Positions 42,567-51,397 of a DNA stretch of 64,000 bases are shown piece by piece; position 1 is the first letter of the stretch, and each line of letters begins with the position of its first letter. The translations under genes and the position numbers were made by a program. The notes under the pieces are model-generated. The model was not told the origin of the DNA. It did no database searches and saw only the letters and a list, made by a program, of their open reading frames with translations. Origin of the DNA: Actinomycetes bacterium. Its GTDB lineage: Bacteria > Actinomycetota > Acidimicrobiia > IMCC26256 > PALSA-610. The stretch is taken from NCBI GenBank assembly GCA_025360585.1, contig JANYBW010000064.1:39284-103283 (forward strand). The letters are read 5' to 3'.

Positions 42567-43463
42567 CTACCGACTACTCGCACCGCGAGGTGCATTCATC
42601 ACGCCTGGACGCGGCGCGCTGGCGTGCACCGCGCGCTGGAGTTCCGCGACTTGCTCACGCCCCACGGCAAGGTCACATGGTGCGCTCCACAACGTCATGC
42701 GAGCCGCTTGTTCGGCCGCGACGACGTCGTTTGATTCCGCGCAGCCTCGCACCGCCGCCATTTCCAGATAGGCGCCCATCACTGAACGCAATTCGTCACG
42801 TTCTTGCAAAGGCGCACGGAATTGTTGTTCGACAGCTGTTAGGGCGGCATCAATTTCGTCGAGCCGAGCCGAAAACTGCGTTGCGACCGTCGGGTCGGTA
42901 GGGACATCGCCGACGACGTTTGGATTCGGCACCGCAATCGTCGGAGCGTTTGCGATCTTTTCGCGGCACCGTGCCGCGAGGAGCTCGATTGCATCAGCAC
43001 GCGAGACCAATTGCGCAAGCCGGCCCCCCAGCAATGCTCCGGCCTCGTCGAGGCGGTCGCGCAGGCTTCGCACCAACGTGGTTCCGAGCGCACAAGCTTC
43101 CACAAACGACACGGCCAGGGTTGCGTTGAGATTGTCGTCGAGCCGGCCCCACAACAACGTCGAGATTTCAGTCGTCTGCTGCGCGAGCACGCGTCCCGAA
43201 TCCCACTTCTCAATGATCTTGGCGATCTGAGCATCAATCGCCTGCATGACAGCCATGGCGAGCGTGATATCGCCGAGCAGCGCGTCCTGATGAACGGCAG
43301 TCCGAGAGTACCGATCAACATCGTCCAGCGAAGTCCTCAAGCTCGCCTGCCAATGGCGCAACGCCTCGAGATAGCGCAGCAATACCGTCGGATCGATGGC
43401 GCGGCCGAGCGCCCCTGGGGCCGCGGGCGCAACCATCACGCCCGCCGAGGCTTGTGAGCTCAT
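42567..43463 (-). CDS. Helical protein of unknown function in the PknG operon
   Basis: 298-aa, mostly alpha-helical and soluble. It has no Cys motif, no signal peptide and no membrane segment. Coiled-coil-like stretches run through residues ~25-170 and 195-275, with a Pro-rich break near 185. It is inserted between glnH (3-bp gap) and pknG (10-bp gap), a place where mycobacteria have no gene, so it is probably an adaptor or subunit of this pathway. I do not recognise a family. Confidence 0.75.
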   Translation of the reverse strand: MSSQASAGVMVAPAAPGALGRAIDPTVLLRYLEALRHWQASLRTSLDDVDRYSRTAVHQDALLGDITLAMAVMQAIDAQIAKIIEKWDSGRVLAQQTTEISTLLWGRLDDNLNATLAVSFVEACALGTTLVRSLRDRLDEAGALLGGRLAQLVSRADAIELLAARCREKIANAPTIAVPNPNVVGDVPTDPTVATQFSARLDEIDAALTAVEQQFRAPLQERDELRSVMGAYLEMAAVRGCAESNDVVAAEQAARMTLWSAPCDLAVGREQVAELQRAVHASAPRPGVMNAPRGASSR

Positions 43464-43466
43464 CGC

Positions 43467-44462
43467 CTACCGTCCGTACTTCGCCACTGGAATCGATTGA
43501 CCGGCTGGAAGCTGGCCATTCGCGCATCCCGCAAGCCATCGGCAATAGATGCCTTTCCAAGTGCCGTCACCACGCATCCGTTCCAACAAAGCATTCACAA
43601 ATTCCACGAACTCGCGGTGCTGCGGATCGAGCTTCATTGCGAGACCGTACGGTTCGTCGGTGAATGCCTTGCCGACGACCTTGGCGTACGGGTCTTGTGC
43701 GGCGAACCCTGCCAGTACCGAATCATCGCCGGTAATCGCATCGACCGCGCCTTGTTGGAACATCACCAAACAAGTTCCAAGATCGTCGACGGGTACGGCT
43801 ACTACGGGATGTTTCTTCAATTCATCAATATTTGTAGAGCCTTTTGCTACGCAGACGCGTTTGTTGGTGAGCTGCGCGATGTCGGTCACGGTGCTGTCGT
43901 TGCGCACCAGAATTTTTTGACCCGCGTGGTAATACTCCGACGAGAACGCGACCTTCGTCCAGCGCGTGCAGTTGATCGTCATGGTGTGGGCGACAATGTC
44001 GACTTCGTTATTACGAATCGCGGGAATGCGCTGCGCGTACGTGATGATGTGAAATTCGAGTTTGTTCGGGTCGCCAAATATCGCGCGGGAAATCTCGTGC
44101 AACATGTCGATGTCGAAGCCTTGAATTTCTCCGCCGTTCGCGAACCCAACAGTCGGCAACGGATTCCGTGCCGAAAATTGCAGGACATCGGCGGCAGTAC
44201 CGACCCGAAGCTTTCCAGAACGGCGGATATCGGCCATGACGGAACCAACTCGAAACGTTGCCGGGTTCGGCACCGGGCCCGTCGGTCGATACGAGTTCTC
44301 ACGGTCTTGAGTACACCCAACAGTGCCCGATGGCGCCACAGTCGTCGTCGTTGGTGCTGCGACCGTCGGCACGGTGACCGCGCTCGGAGCGCCTTCCGTG
44401 CACGCAGCTCCGATCAAAGAAATCGTCAAAATGCTTGCAACCGATGACCAATGAAGCTTCAT
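43467..44462 (-). CDS. glnH: GlnH-like glutamate-binding lipoprotein
   Basis: 331-aa substrate-binding protein of the polar-amino-acid (SBP_3) family. The N-terminus is a lipoprotein signal ending 'LIGAAC'. The domain has 'LRVGTAADVLQFSARNPLP', 'IQGFDIDMLHEISRAIFGD' and 'VDIVAHTMTINCTRW'. In mycobacteria GlnH senses glutamate or aspartate outside the membrane and signals through GlnX to PknG; the same gene order occurs here. No ABC permease or ATPase gene is near, which fits sensing rather than transport. ATG 44462 overlaps the glnX stop as ATGA. Confidence 0.9.
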   Translation of the reverse strand: MKLHWSSVASILTISLIGAACTEGAPSAVTVPTVAAPTTTTVAPSGTVGCTQDRENSYRPTGPVPNPATFRVGSVMADIRRSGKLRVGTAADVLQFSARNPLPTVGFANGGEIQGFDIDMLHEISRAIFGDPNKLEFHIITYAQRIPAIRNNEVDIVAHTMTINCTRWTKVAFSSEYYHAGQKILVRNDSTVTDIAQLTNKRVCVAKGSTNIDELKKHPVVAVPVDDLGTCLVMFQQGAVDAITGDDSVLAGFAAQDPYAKVVGKAFTDEPYGLAMKLDPQHREFVEFVNALLERMRGDGTWKGIYCRWLAGCANGQLPAGQSIPVAKYGR

Positions 44463-45784
44463 GCGTACTCCCGAAGCCGAGCCGTCATTCCAATCGCGGA
44501 TAACAATCCCGCGATCAGCGCCCCGACGATAAGCATCCACAGAGATTGACCGATGCTCCTGCCATTCTCGCGCAACGTCGAGTCGAGCGACGCGGTGTGG
44601 CGATCGAGCGCAACGCTGTTTTCGGCCGCAAATGCATCAAACAGTGCTGAGGCTGAATCGGCAGCAGTGCTCGTCGCCGCCGCGACCGCACCATCCCAAT
44701 CGCCGCGCGTGTCGAGCGCCCGAATCGCGTTATGCGCTCGGCGGTATTCTTCAAGCTGCGACGACCCGTTTTGCAAACCGGCACTGTTGCCGATCGCGCT
44801 TTGGCGAGCGGCGTTGCTCATAAGATCTACAAACCGAGCTTCAAACGGTGCCCCTGAGCCGCGAGCAATGAGGGTCAGGCTCTCAGCACTCTTGGCATCA
44901 AACGCGTTCGATCGAGCGGTCAACAATGACAACGACGCGGTGTAATCGCTCCGGTATGCGCCGTCGGCATCACGTTGCGCGCCACGGATTGTTGACAATG
45001 CAAAGGCGCCCGAGATCAACAGCACAAGCGCAGAGCCGGCGTACCAAATATTGATGGTGCGTTTGGTACACCGGCTCAACCAAACCACAACCGCGGCGAC
45101 GACCACGACACCAAATCCCACGGCGAACGCAACCACGACACCCCGACTACTCAACGTTCGGTATTGCCGATTGACCGTTACTTGATGGCGATCCGACAGC
45201 GTCGTGAGTTGCGGTAACACCGCGTCGCGCAAGAGCTGTGATGCTGCATTCAGGTAGGAAGAACCCACTGGTTTTCCGAGCCGATTCGTCAAGCGGGCAG
45301 ACTCGATCAGCCCTGAATACCTCGCCAGTCCTTCGTTGATCACTTGCAGTGGAACAACGTCGCCCGGTTCGGCACGCGACGCGGTGACCATCAACGTAGC
45401 GGCCGTACGCAGTGATTTTTCGTACGTCGCACGAGTCAGTGTGGGTTCAAGGCCATCGTGCAAAAATCCATTGGCCACAACCGAATCGGCTTGCACAAGG
45501 TTCGTGCGAATTTCTCCGAGCAGCACAAGTTGACGGGTGTTCGCCCGCACGGAATGCACGGCATTCAGTTGCTGCCGAGCACCCCATCCCGCACCAACGC
45601 CGAACACCAACGCGCCAGCCATCGCGATCAGGCGCAGAAACCGCATGCGGGCCGGTGTATCGGTGAGAAATCTTCGACTCATTGAGGGAGCTGCGACACC
45701 CCGTGCATTCGGAGCCGACGGTGCAGATGGTGCAGATGGTCTCGACACTGGAGTCGGTCGTATTGCATTCCCCATAGCGGTCAT
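44459..45784 (-). CDS. glnX: GlnX-like membrane signal transducer
   Basis: 441-aa membrane protein with four helices: about residues 48-67, 205-227, 237-255 and 415-434. They frame two extracytoplasmic helical sensor regions. There is no kinase or catalytic domain. In mycobacteria GlnX passes the GlnH signal across the membrane to PknG. The N-terminal cytosolic tail carries Ser-Ala-Pro tandem repeats at residues 16-25. It is coupled to glnH (ATGA) and to the AAA+ gene (4-bp overlap), so stoichiometric production is likely. Confidence 0.87.
   Translation of the reverse strand: MTAMGNAIRPTPVSRPSAPSAPSAPNARGVAAPSMSRRFLTDTPARMRFLRLIAMAGALVFGVGAGWGARQQLNAVHSVRANTRQLVLLGEIRTNLVQADSVVANGFLHDGLEPTLTRATYEKSLRTAATLMVTASRAEPGDVVPLQVINEGLARYSGLIESARLTNRLGKPVGSSYLNAASQLLRDAVLPQLTTLSDRHQVTVNRQYRTLSSRGVVVAFAVGFGVVVVAAVVVWLSRCTKRTINIWYAGSALVLLISGAFALSTIRGAQRDADGAYRSDYTASLSLLTARSNAFDAKSAESLTLIARGSGAPFEARFVDLMSNAARQSAIGNSAGLQNGSSQLEEYRRAHNAIRALDTRGDWDGAVAAATSTAADSASALFDAFAAENSVALDRHTASLDSTLRENGRSIGQSLWMLIVGALIAGLLSAIGMTARLREYA
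45711..45737 (-). repeat. 9-bp tandem repeat in the glnX N-terminus
   Basis: Three 9-bp units (45711, 45720, 45729; the last two identical) encode three Ser-Ala-Pro steps in the cytosolic tail. The period keeps the frame. Confidence 0.8.
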
Positions 45785-47220
45785 TGTTGCACATCCTTTG
45801 CCGGCCCGGGTTCTGGAGCTGTCGGCAATTCATCTTCCAGATCGTGGGGTTCCAGCTCACGAAGTTGTGCGACGCTCGGTTCACTCACCGCTCGAAGCCT
45901 CCATGCCTGACGCCCCACCGCCTGTTCGAACGCATTGCGAACATAGCGACCATTTCCGAAACCTTCTCCTCGTGGCTCGGCCGCCAGGATCTCGCGAAGC
46001 CGTACCTTGGTGGCGTCCGTTGGTGAAAAATCGTTTTCAGCCGTTATGCGATCGAAGATCAACATGAGTTCATCGTCGGAGTAGTCCGCAAAGGCAATCG
46101 TGAGCCCGAAGCGACTTTCCAACCCAGGGTTCGTTGCTATGAATGTCGCCATCGGGGCCGGGTAACCCGCAACAATCACTACCAATTCCTCGCGATGGTC
46201 TTCCATTTCTTTGACCAAGGTATCGACGGCTTCCTTGCCGAAATCGTCGCCGGCTAACGAATACGCCTCATCGATAAAGAGCACGCCACCCCGCGCACTC
46301 GCCACAACCTCGGCCGTTTTGATCGCGGTCTGGCCGACGTAACCAGCGACGAGTTCACTGCGATCACATTCGACGAGCTGCCCCTGCGGCAACACCCCAA
46401 GTGCGCGGTAAATCCCCGAAACCAGACGCGCCACGGTGGTCTTACCAGTACCAGGATTCCCAACGAACACCATATGTTTTGAAGTCGCGGTGGCCTTGAG
46501 CCCCTTCTCCGCACGAAGCTTCGCAACTCGCAACAATTCAACTTGCCGATGGATTTCTGCTTTGACGTCTCGCAGGCCAACCAGTGCATCAAGCTGCGCC
46601 AACAGCGTTGCCAGATCCGCAACTGGTTCCTCAGTCGGTAGTGAAGTTTCCACCACAACCGTCGCCGGAAATGCAGCCGCAGACTTGCCTGCGGCTGGCT
46701 GAATGGTTACGCCTCCGGCTGGCTGGATCGTCACGCCTGCGGCAGGCTGAATGGTTACGCCTGCGGCTGGCTGAATCGTGACGCCTGCGGCTGGCTGGAT
46801 CGTGACGCCTGCGGCAGGCTGAATGGTTACGCCTGCGGCGCGGAGCTGCGCAGCAGCGGCGAAGGTTGCTCGATCGATCGATGCGATCGAGGGGTCCCCC
46901 AGCGAACATGCAGCCGACGCAACTACCGCTAACTGCCGAGCGTAGGGCTCAGCCACAACCGAGTTCTCCGCAACCAGTTTGCGCAAACCGGGAGTCGGGC
47001 CACCTAGCCAAGGCTTGCCCTTCGCCGCAGCCGCGCCGCATCGTGTGACCGGCAAGCCCGTCGCCGAGGCCCAAGCCGCGGCGCCACCTTGAGCATCCTC
47101 GGCGAGCGCCGCCGCGAACGCATTGGCCTCATCGATGACCTGGTCTCTTGACAGCCCAGCGCCCTTGCCAATCTCAGCGAGCTGCGCGATCGCTTCATTG
47201 AGCCGCAGCACAGCACTCAC
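45781..47220 (-). CDS. AAA+ ATPase of the CbbX/SpoVK/EccA type
   Basis: 479-aa ATPase. The N-terminal ~130 residues are helical; residues 131-178 are six copies of the octapeptide G-V-T-I-Q-P-A-A; the AAA+ module follows from about 210. It has Walker A 'GNPGTGKTTVARL', Walker B 'GVLFIDEAYSL' and the pore-side 'VAGYVGQTA'. Relatives remodel protein complexes (Rubisco activase CbbX, ESX EccA). Here a partner is likely to be in the same operon, for example the VWA protein or TelA homologue. It begins at GTG 47220, overlapping the previous stop as GTGA. Confidence 0.9.
   Translation of the reverse strand: MSAVLRLNEAIAQLAEIGKGAGLSRDQVIDEANAFAAALAEDAQGGAAAWASATGLPVTRCGAAAAKGKPWLGGPTPGLRKLVAENSVVAEPYARQLAVVASAACSLGDPSIASIDRATFAAAAQLRAAGVTIQPAAGVTIQPAAGVTIQPAAGVTIQPAAGVTIQPAGGVTIQPAAGKSAAAFPATVVVETSLPTEEPVADLATLLAQLDALVGLRDVKAEIHRQVELLRVAKLRAEKGLKATATSKHMVFVGNPGTGKTTVARLVSGIYRALGVLPQGQLVECDRSELVAGYVGQTAIKTAEVVASARGGVLFIDEAYSLAGDDFGKEAVDTLVKEMEDHREELVVIVAGYPAPMATFIATNPGLESRFGLTIAFADYSDDELMLIFDRITAENDFSPTDATKVRLREILAAEPRGEGFGNGRYVRNAFEQAVGRQAWRLRAVSEPSVAQLRELEPHDLEDELPTAPEPGPAKDVQQ
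46687..46830 (-). repeat. 24-bp tandem repeat in the AAA+ gene
   Basis: Six 24-bp units (starting 46687, 46711, 46735, 46759, 46783, 46807) that differ at two or three third-position or near-silent sites. Each encodes one octapeptide. The repeat sits exactly in the linker between the N-terminal helical domain and the ATPase core. Confidence 0.93.
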
Positions 47221-47762
47221 AAACCACCCACGTTCGGTGGGGTGAGCTGGCGCTCCGCTGCTGATCCAGCGGTTGAGCTCGCCGACCCGTTCACCGTATC
47301 GAGCGAGCCGCGACCGAACTTCTCATTGAGAAAACGGCCGTGGGCAATCAACGCATCCGCATCAGCGCGGCAAACCGCATCAAAAACTTCGTCCATCTTG
47401 TTGGCCAACAAATCGAGCTGATCACACAAGACCATGAGGGAAGTCTTGCCGTCGCTCACGGCACGCGTATCCGCAAAACCGCGCGGCAGTCGCATATAGG
47501 CGCCCAATGCCTCCGGCAGGTAGCTCGTGGCGGTCTGCACAACCGCGTAAGCCTGCGCGCTGCCCATGCCCAGCTGGTCCAGACGCGGCAGCGTGGCGCG
47601 CACCGTCGTTGCGATCCGAGTGACCCGAGCAATCACAACATTCGAGACGTTGCCAACGATCCGGGCTTCGATCGCCGCGAGGCGGGCTTGCGGCTCGTCG
47701 GGTTCTGGAGGCTCATGCGACGATGCAGGCGGCGCCCCATTACGCCGCGAAAACCAGCTCAC
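47217..47762 (-). CDS. Unknown helical protein in the PknG operon
   Basis: 181-aa soluble protein. It starts 'MSWFSRRNG' and is helical from about residue 25 to 150, with no metal or catalytic motif. The C-terminal ~30 residues are Ser/Ala-rich and end 'QLTPPNVGGL'; the downstream TelA homologue has 'LQLTPPQP' near its N-terminus, a short shared segment. It overlaps the AAA+ gene as GTGA and follows the TelA gene by 3 bp. It may be a small partner of the TelA or AAA+ protein. Confidence 0.75.
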   Translation of the reverse strand: MSWFSRRNGAPPASSHEPPEPDEPQARLAAIEARIVGNVSNVVIARVTRIATTVRATLPRLDQLGMGSAQAYAVVQTATSYLPEALGAYMRLPRGFADTRAVSDGKTSLMVLCDQLDLLANKMDEVFDAVCRADADALIAHGRFLNEKFGRGSLDTVNGSASSTAGSAAERQLTPPNVGGL

Positions 47763-47765
47763 TGG

Positions 47766-49004
47766 CTACTTCGATGACTCGCCAAGATCGAGATCTCCAG
47801 CTTCGGCTCGCTGATCGGATTGCTGCACGCGCTGGAGATACGACTGAGCTTTATCGATCTCGGTCTGCAAGGTGGTGACCGTGGTCGACATCGCATCGAG
47901 GGCTTGAGCCTTGTACGTATCGACGGCATCCATCGCCTGATAGATATTCGCGAAGGCAGCTTGCAGTTTGTCGATACCAATCGTCGCCGATGCGGCCTGC
48001 TTTTGAATATCTACGCTTTGCGATGCCAACATGTGCGAGGTCGATTCGATCAGCTCAGATGTGGTCGTATTGAGCGCAGTGATTTGATCGAGCACCAGTT
48101 TTTGGTTCGCGAGTGCCTGGGCAACAATGACCGCAGTTCGCAACGCCGCGACTGTCGTGGTCGTGGCTCGATCAACGCCTTTGATGAGCTCCAAGTTGTT
48201 TTTACGAATCAGATCGATGGCTAGGTAGCCCTGGATCGATACTGCCAATTGGGTCAATAAGTCCTGATGCTTTTGGCGAACGTAAAACAAAACATCTTCA
48301 CGAAGCGCCTTGGCTTTCGCGGGATCGGTCGCTTCGATTTCGGTGATCTTGGCCGCGAGCTGCGCGTCGAGATGCTCAGCGATGTAGCTGTACTGCGTGA
48401 GCCGCTGCATTGTCTCCCAGAGGTGCGCCTTTTCTTGTTCCAGCGCCGCATTGTCTTTGCGCAGCTCGTCTTGGCCTTCGTACAGCGCTTTGATGATCGC
48501 ATCGAGATGTTTTTCCGCGCTTTCGTACTTCCGGAAATAGTCGCGGAGTTTGTCGCCGAAGGGAATCAGGCCCAACAGTTTCTTGGCACCACTGGCTTCC
48601 TTGGGGTCGAGATCTTCGATCGTCTTACGCAAATCGATCAACGTCGAGCCGACCTTCGCAGTGCCCGAAGCCCCACCCTGCTGCATCGCGCGCACCGGCA
48701 TTTGCAACAACCGGTTGGACGTTTCCGCGGCACCGCGAATTTCGTCGTCGCCCATCGTGCGAACATCTGCCGCCTTGGCCGAAAAGGCAGGCGAGTTCGT
48801 ATCGAGACTCAACAAACTGTCGACGAATTCGGCAACTTTGTCGTTGAGGCCCGGTAGCGCCGCCGCGTCCAGCGGGACCATTCCGGCGGCCTTTGCAGTT
48901 TCGACTGCTGCCACTGGCTGAGGCGGGGTCAGTTGCAATCCCGATGTCGCGGCGGGCGGGGCTACTGCTACAGAAGCCGCTGAATCATTCATAGGTGAAG
49001 CCAT
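47766..49004 (-). CDS. TelA-family (toxic anion resistance) protein
   Basis: 412-aa helical protein of the TelA/KlaA family. Family blocks include 'LLGLIPFGDKLRDYFRKY' (about residues 140-157), 'YSYIAEHLDAQL' and 'AVSIQGYLAIDLIRKNNLEL'. TelA proteins were first tied to tellurite resistance, but the general role is unclear and they often sit beside VWA and AAA+ proteins. Here the gene is second in the operon. The start is ATG 49004; ATG 48992 is also possible. Confidence 0.9.
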   Translation of the reverse strand: MASPMNDSAASVAVAPPAATSGLQLTPPQPVAAVETAKAAGMVPLDAAALPGLNDKVAEFVDSLLSLDTNSPAFSAKAADVRTMGDDEIRGAAETSNRLLQMPVRAMQQGGASGTAKVGSTLIDLRKTIEDLDPKEASGAKKLLGLIPFGDKLRDYFRKYESAEKHLDAIIKALYEGQDELRKDNAALEQEKAHLWETMQRLTQYSYIAEHLDAQLAAKITEIEATDPAKAKALREDVLFYVRQKHQDLLTQLAVSIQGYLAIDLIRKNNLELIKGVDRATTTTVAALRTAVIVAQALANQKLVLDQITALNTTTSELIESTSHMLASQSVDIQKQAASATIGIDKLQAAFANIYQAMDAVDTYKAQALDAMSTTVTTLQTEIDKAQSYLQRVQQSDQRAEAGDLDLGESSK

Positions 49005-49041
49005 CCTTCATCGAGATAATCAACCAGCGCGGCGAAGCGCA

Positions 49042-49659
49042 TCACGCCTTGGTCCCACAAGTTTTACCGATAACGCAATACGAGTGCGCGAAATACTCCA
49101 ACGCCTTCACGCCGTCGGATTTCGCCCGGATCCGAAATACGAACACGATGCCGCGATCGATCATGATGCGCACAAAATAGTCGCTTTTTTGGCCGACTCG
49201 TGCAGGAACTCGAAACTGGTAACTAAATGGCGGGGTCTGCGACTGCGTAGTCGCTTCGTGTACCGACCCACCGAGGTCGGCCGCCTCAAAAATACCTAGG
49301 GTCGAAAGCAAGTTGTCGCGCGACATTTTCGGAGGGACCTTGAACCAAAGCAGCTCGGCCGCATCGTCGCCGACAGGGCCGATCCGACGTTCTGCGGTCA
49401 CGGCAAGTGAAAATAGGTGCACGGTTTCGGTTGACGCCTTCGGTTCGATCGGGAATGCGATCCGCACGTTCGGTTTCGTCAGCGTCACCACCACCTGATC
49501 ATGGCCCGCCGCAAAACGTTGCAAGCGGGTGGTGTTATTCGGGTTGAGAATCGTTGACAAAGTGGAGATCGCCGCGACCAACGCGATCGCGGCTACTCCA
49601 AGCAGGACGACAACACCGATTGAAGCCTTGAACGTATTGATCGTCGTGCGTTTCGCCAT
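49042..49659 (-). CDS. Single-pass membrane protein, first gene of the PknG operon
   Basis: 205-aa protein with one membrane helix at residues ~15-37 ('GVVVLLGVAAIALVAAI') and an exported beta-rich domain ending in a Cys pair ('YCVIGKTCGTKA'). The frame is open far upstream, but ATG 49659 ('MAKRTTINTFK') gives a normal basic N-terminus. I recognise no family. It is 37 bp upstream of the TelA gene and probably starts the operon, adding an extracytoplasmic part to the signalling set. Confidence 0.7.
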   Translation of the reverse strand: MAKRTTINTFKASIGVVVLLGVAAIALVAAISTLSTILNPNNTTRLQRFAAGHDQVVVTLTKPNVRIAFPIEPKASTETVHLFSLAVTAERRIGPVGDDAAELLWFKVPPKMSRDNLLSTLGIFEAADLGGSVHEATTQSQTPPFSYQFRVPARVGQKSDYFVRIMIDRGIVFVFRIRAKSDGVKALEYFAHSYCVIGKTCGTKA

Positions 49660-49747
49660 CTCAGATCTCAGTACCGCATGCCGTGAACGACCTGCTCCTT
49701 GGCGAATCCATCCCGGCCAAACTACCGGCCGAACAGCCCCGACCTGG

Positions 49748-50338
49748 TCACCGGCCCAGGCTGGGAGTTTCGTTGAAGGAACCCAACGAGCCTTTCCCAT
49801 CCACGAGCGAAATTCGGGTGATCGACGCAACATCAAGACGCATCCGCCACGTCACCGTTTCATCGCAGCCGAGCGCCCACGCCACGCCGGCCTTGATGGG
49901 CGAAACATGGCTCACGGCGATCATCGAGGCGTCGCCCGCGGTCGCACATTCATCCAGCCAACCGGCAACCCGCAGACTGACCGCTCGTAAGGACTCTCCT
50001 TGCGGCGGCGCGAAGTGCGGATCAGATCGCCAATGCTTCCAAACCGATGCGGGCACCGAAGCCAACGGATGACCATCCCAATCGCCATAATCGAGTTCGA
50101 TAAGGCGCGGTTCGACGGAAGCTTCTAAGCCCAGCGTTGCGCCAATCGCATTGGCAGTTTCGCGGGCGCGGACAAGCGGGCTCGTTACGATCCGCGCCAC
50201 ATCGGTATTACGAAGCGCCTGTGCGACCGCGTCGGCCTGGCGTCGTCCGAGATCCGTGAGCGGATTATCGATGTGCCCCTGCAACAACCCCGAACGGTTC
50301 GCGACAGTCTGGCCATGTCGAACCAAAATGACGTTCAC
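49748..50338 (-). CDS. Histidine phosphatase family protein (CobC-like)
   Basis: 196-aa phosphohydrolase of the phosphoglycerate-mutase superfamily. The catalytic motif is 'NVILVRHGQTVANRSGLLQG' at the N-terminus (R-H-G), with the second His in 'MIAVSHVSPIKA'. It could be an alpha-ribazole phosphatase (CobC) or a sugar phosphatase. In M. tuberculosis Rv2228c this kind of domain is fused to RNase HI, which here is a separate gene 0.5 kb upstream on the same strand. Its start overlaps the stop of the membrane-protein gene. Confidence 0.9.
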   Translation of the reverse strand: MNVILVRHGQTVANRSGLLQGHIDNPLTDLGRRQADAVAQALRNTDVARIVTSPLVRARETANAIGATLGLEASVEPRLIELDYGDWDGHPLASVPASVWKHWRSDPHFAPPQGESLRAVSLRVAGWLDECATAGDASMIAVSHVSPIKAGVAWALGCDETVTWRMRLDVASITRISLVDGKGSLGSFNETPSLGR

Positions 50339-50844
50339 GAGGTTTGGCTCGCAACGACCCTGCCCGTTCGTAGCAACTGCGAACGTCGTTTCGGGTCACG
50401 GAGCCCAAAGCGAACCCAACACCACCGAGCCGCGCCAAGACCAACGAGCTCGAGTCCGATCGCAATCGACAGTGGCGGGAACACCGACGCGTTGCCAAAC
50501 CCGCGGCCAAAGGCTGGCCACCAAAACACTCGCTGATTCGTGAACGCTCCCGAAAGTGCGGTCCCGGACATCCAGCCGATCGGCACCGCAATCAACCGAC
50601 GGCGCACCAGCCTGCGGCCGCGTCCAGGTGTCGAAAGCATCACGACCGCCATGAGCACCACCGGAGCAAGCAGCGAATGTCCGACCCGTTGAGCGCCAAG
50701 CGGCGCGTCGATCAACACCGGCAAGATGCCACCGAGGGCCAGTAGACGAACGTCGAGACCATTGCTTTGAAACACGTTCCAGATTGCGAAAACGGTGCCC
50801 GCGCAGTACCACAGCAGCACGGAGTTATCGCTTTCGGGCGGCAT
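50335..50844 (-). CDS. Small polytopic membrane protein
   Basis: 169-aa protein with about four membrane helices ('LLWYCAGTVFAIWNVF', 'LLALGGILPVLIDAP', 'SLLAPVVLMAVVML', 'LSIAIGLELVGLGAARW') and a basic C-terminus. I recognise no family. It sits between the RNase HI gene (20-bp overlap) and the histidine phosphatase gene (4-bp overlap), so the three are translationally coupled. Its GC-rich neighbours have the same composition. Confidence 0.7.
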   Translation of the reverse strand: MPPESDNSVLLWYCAGTVFAIWNVFQSNGLDVRLLALGGILPVLIDAPLGAQRVGHSLLAPVVLMAVVMLSTPGRGRRLVRRRLIAVPIGWMSGTALSGAFTNQRVFWWPAFGRGFGNASVFPPLSIAIGLELVGLGAARWCWVRFGLRDPKRRSQLLRTGRVVASQTS

Positions 50845-51397
50845 CGAGGGCTTGGTTCACCAAGGCATCCGCTTCGGTGTTGTATTCACGGCGCACGTGT
50901 TCGAGGGTCACCCGTTGGAAGCGCTTGAGCTTGTTCAATCCGGCTGCGTGCAACGGCTGCAAGTTTGGGTGTTTTACTTTGTAGTTGCCCTTCAGTTGCT
51001 CGATCAATAATTTCGAATCGGCGCGCACCGTGATGGTCGTGGCGCCAATATTGAACGCGGCATCAAGGCCCGCCAGCATCGCTTTGTATTCGGCGACATT
51101 GTTGGTCGCGATGCCGATGCACTCACTCACTTCCGCAAGTACGACCGCATCATCCGCATTGGCATCAAATACGACCGCGCCGATCGCCGCGGGGCCGGGA
51201 TTCCCGCGGGATCCACCGTCGCAGTACATCACGACACTCAGCTGCCGGGTTGGTTGATCCGCGTCCGCCGACAGCTCCGGGCCGGCAAGCGGCGCTTCGT
51301 CGTACGCCGCGAACGGATCGTCGTCGGTTGGCGAATTTGCAATTGGAGCATCAAAAAACGACGACTGATTGATCGATGGGTTCGCCTTCGCGCTCAT
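50825..51397 (-). CDS. rnhA: Ribonuclease HI
   Basis: 190-aa type 1 RNase H cutting RNA in RNA-DNA hybrids. After ~45 disordered residues the domain runs from about residue 50, with 'MYCDGGSRGNPGPAAIGAVV' (first catalytic Asp), 'GIATNNVAEYKAMLAGLDAA' (Glu), 'RADSKLLIEQLKG' (Asp) and 'REYNTEADALVNQALD' (last Asp). The N-terminal extension is unusual. ATG 51397 overlaps the previous stop as ATGA. With rnhB the window carries both RNase H types. Confidence 0.93.
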   Translation of the reverse strand: MSAKANPSINQSSFFDAPIANSPTDDDPFAAYDEAPLAGPELSADADQPTRQLSVVMYCDGGSRGNPGPAAIGAVVFDANADDAVVLAEVSECIGIATNNVAEYKAMLAGLDAAFNIGATTITVRADSKLLIEQLKGNYKVKHPNLQPLHAAGLNKLKRFQRVTLEHVRREYNTEADALVNQALDAARKR

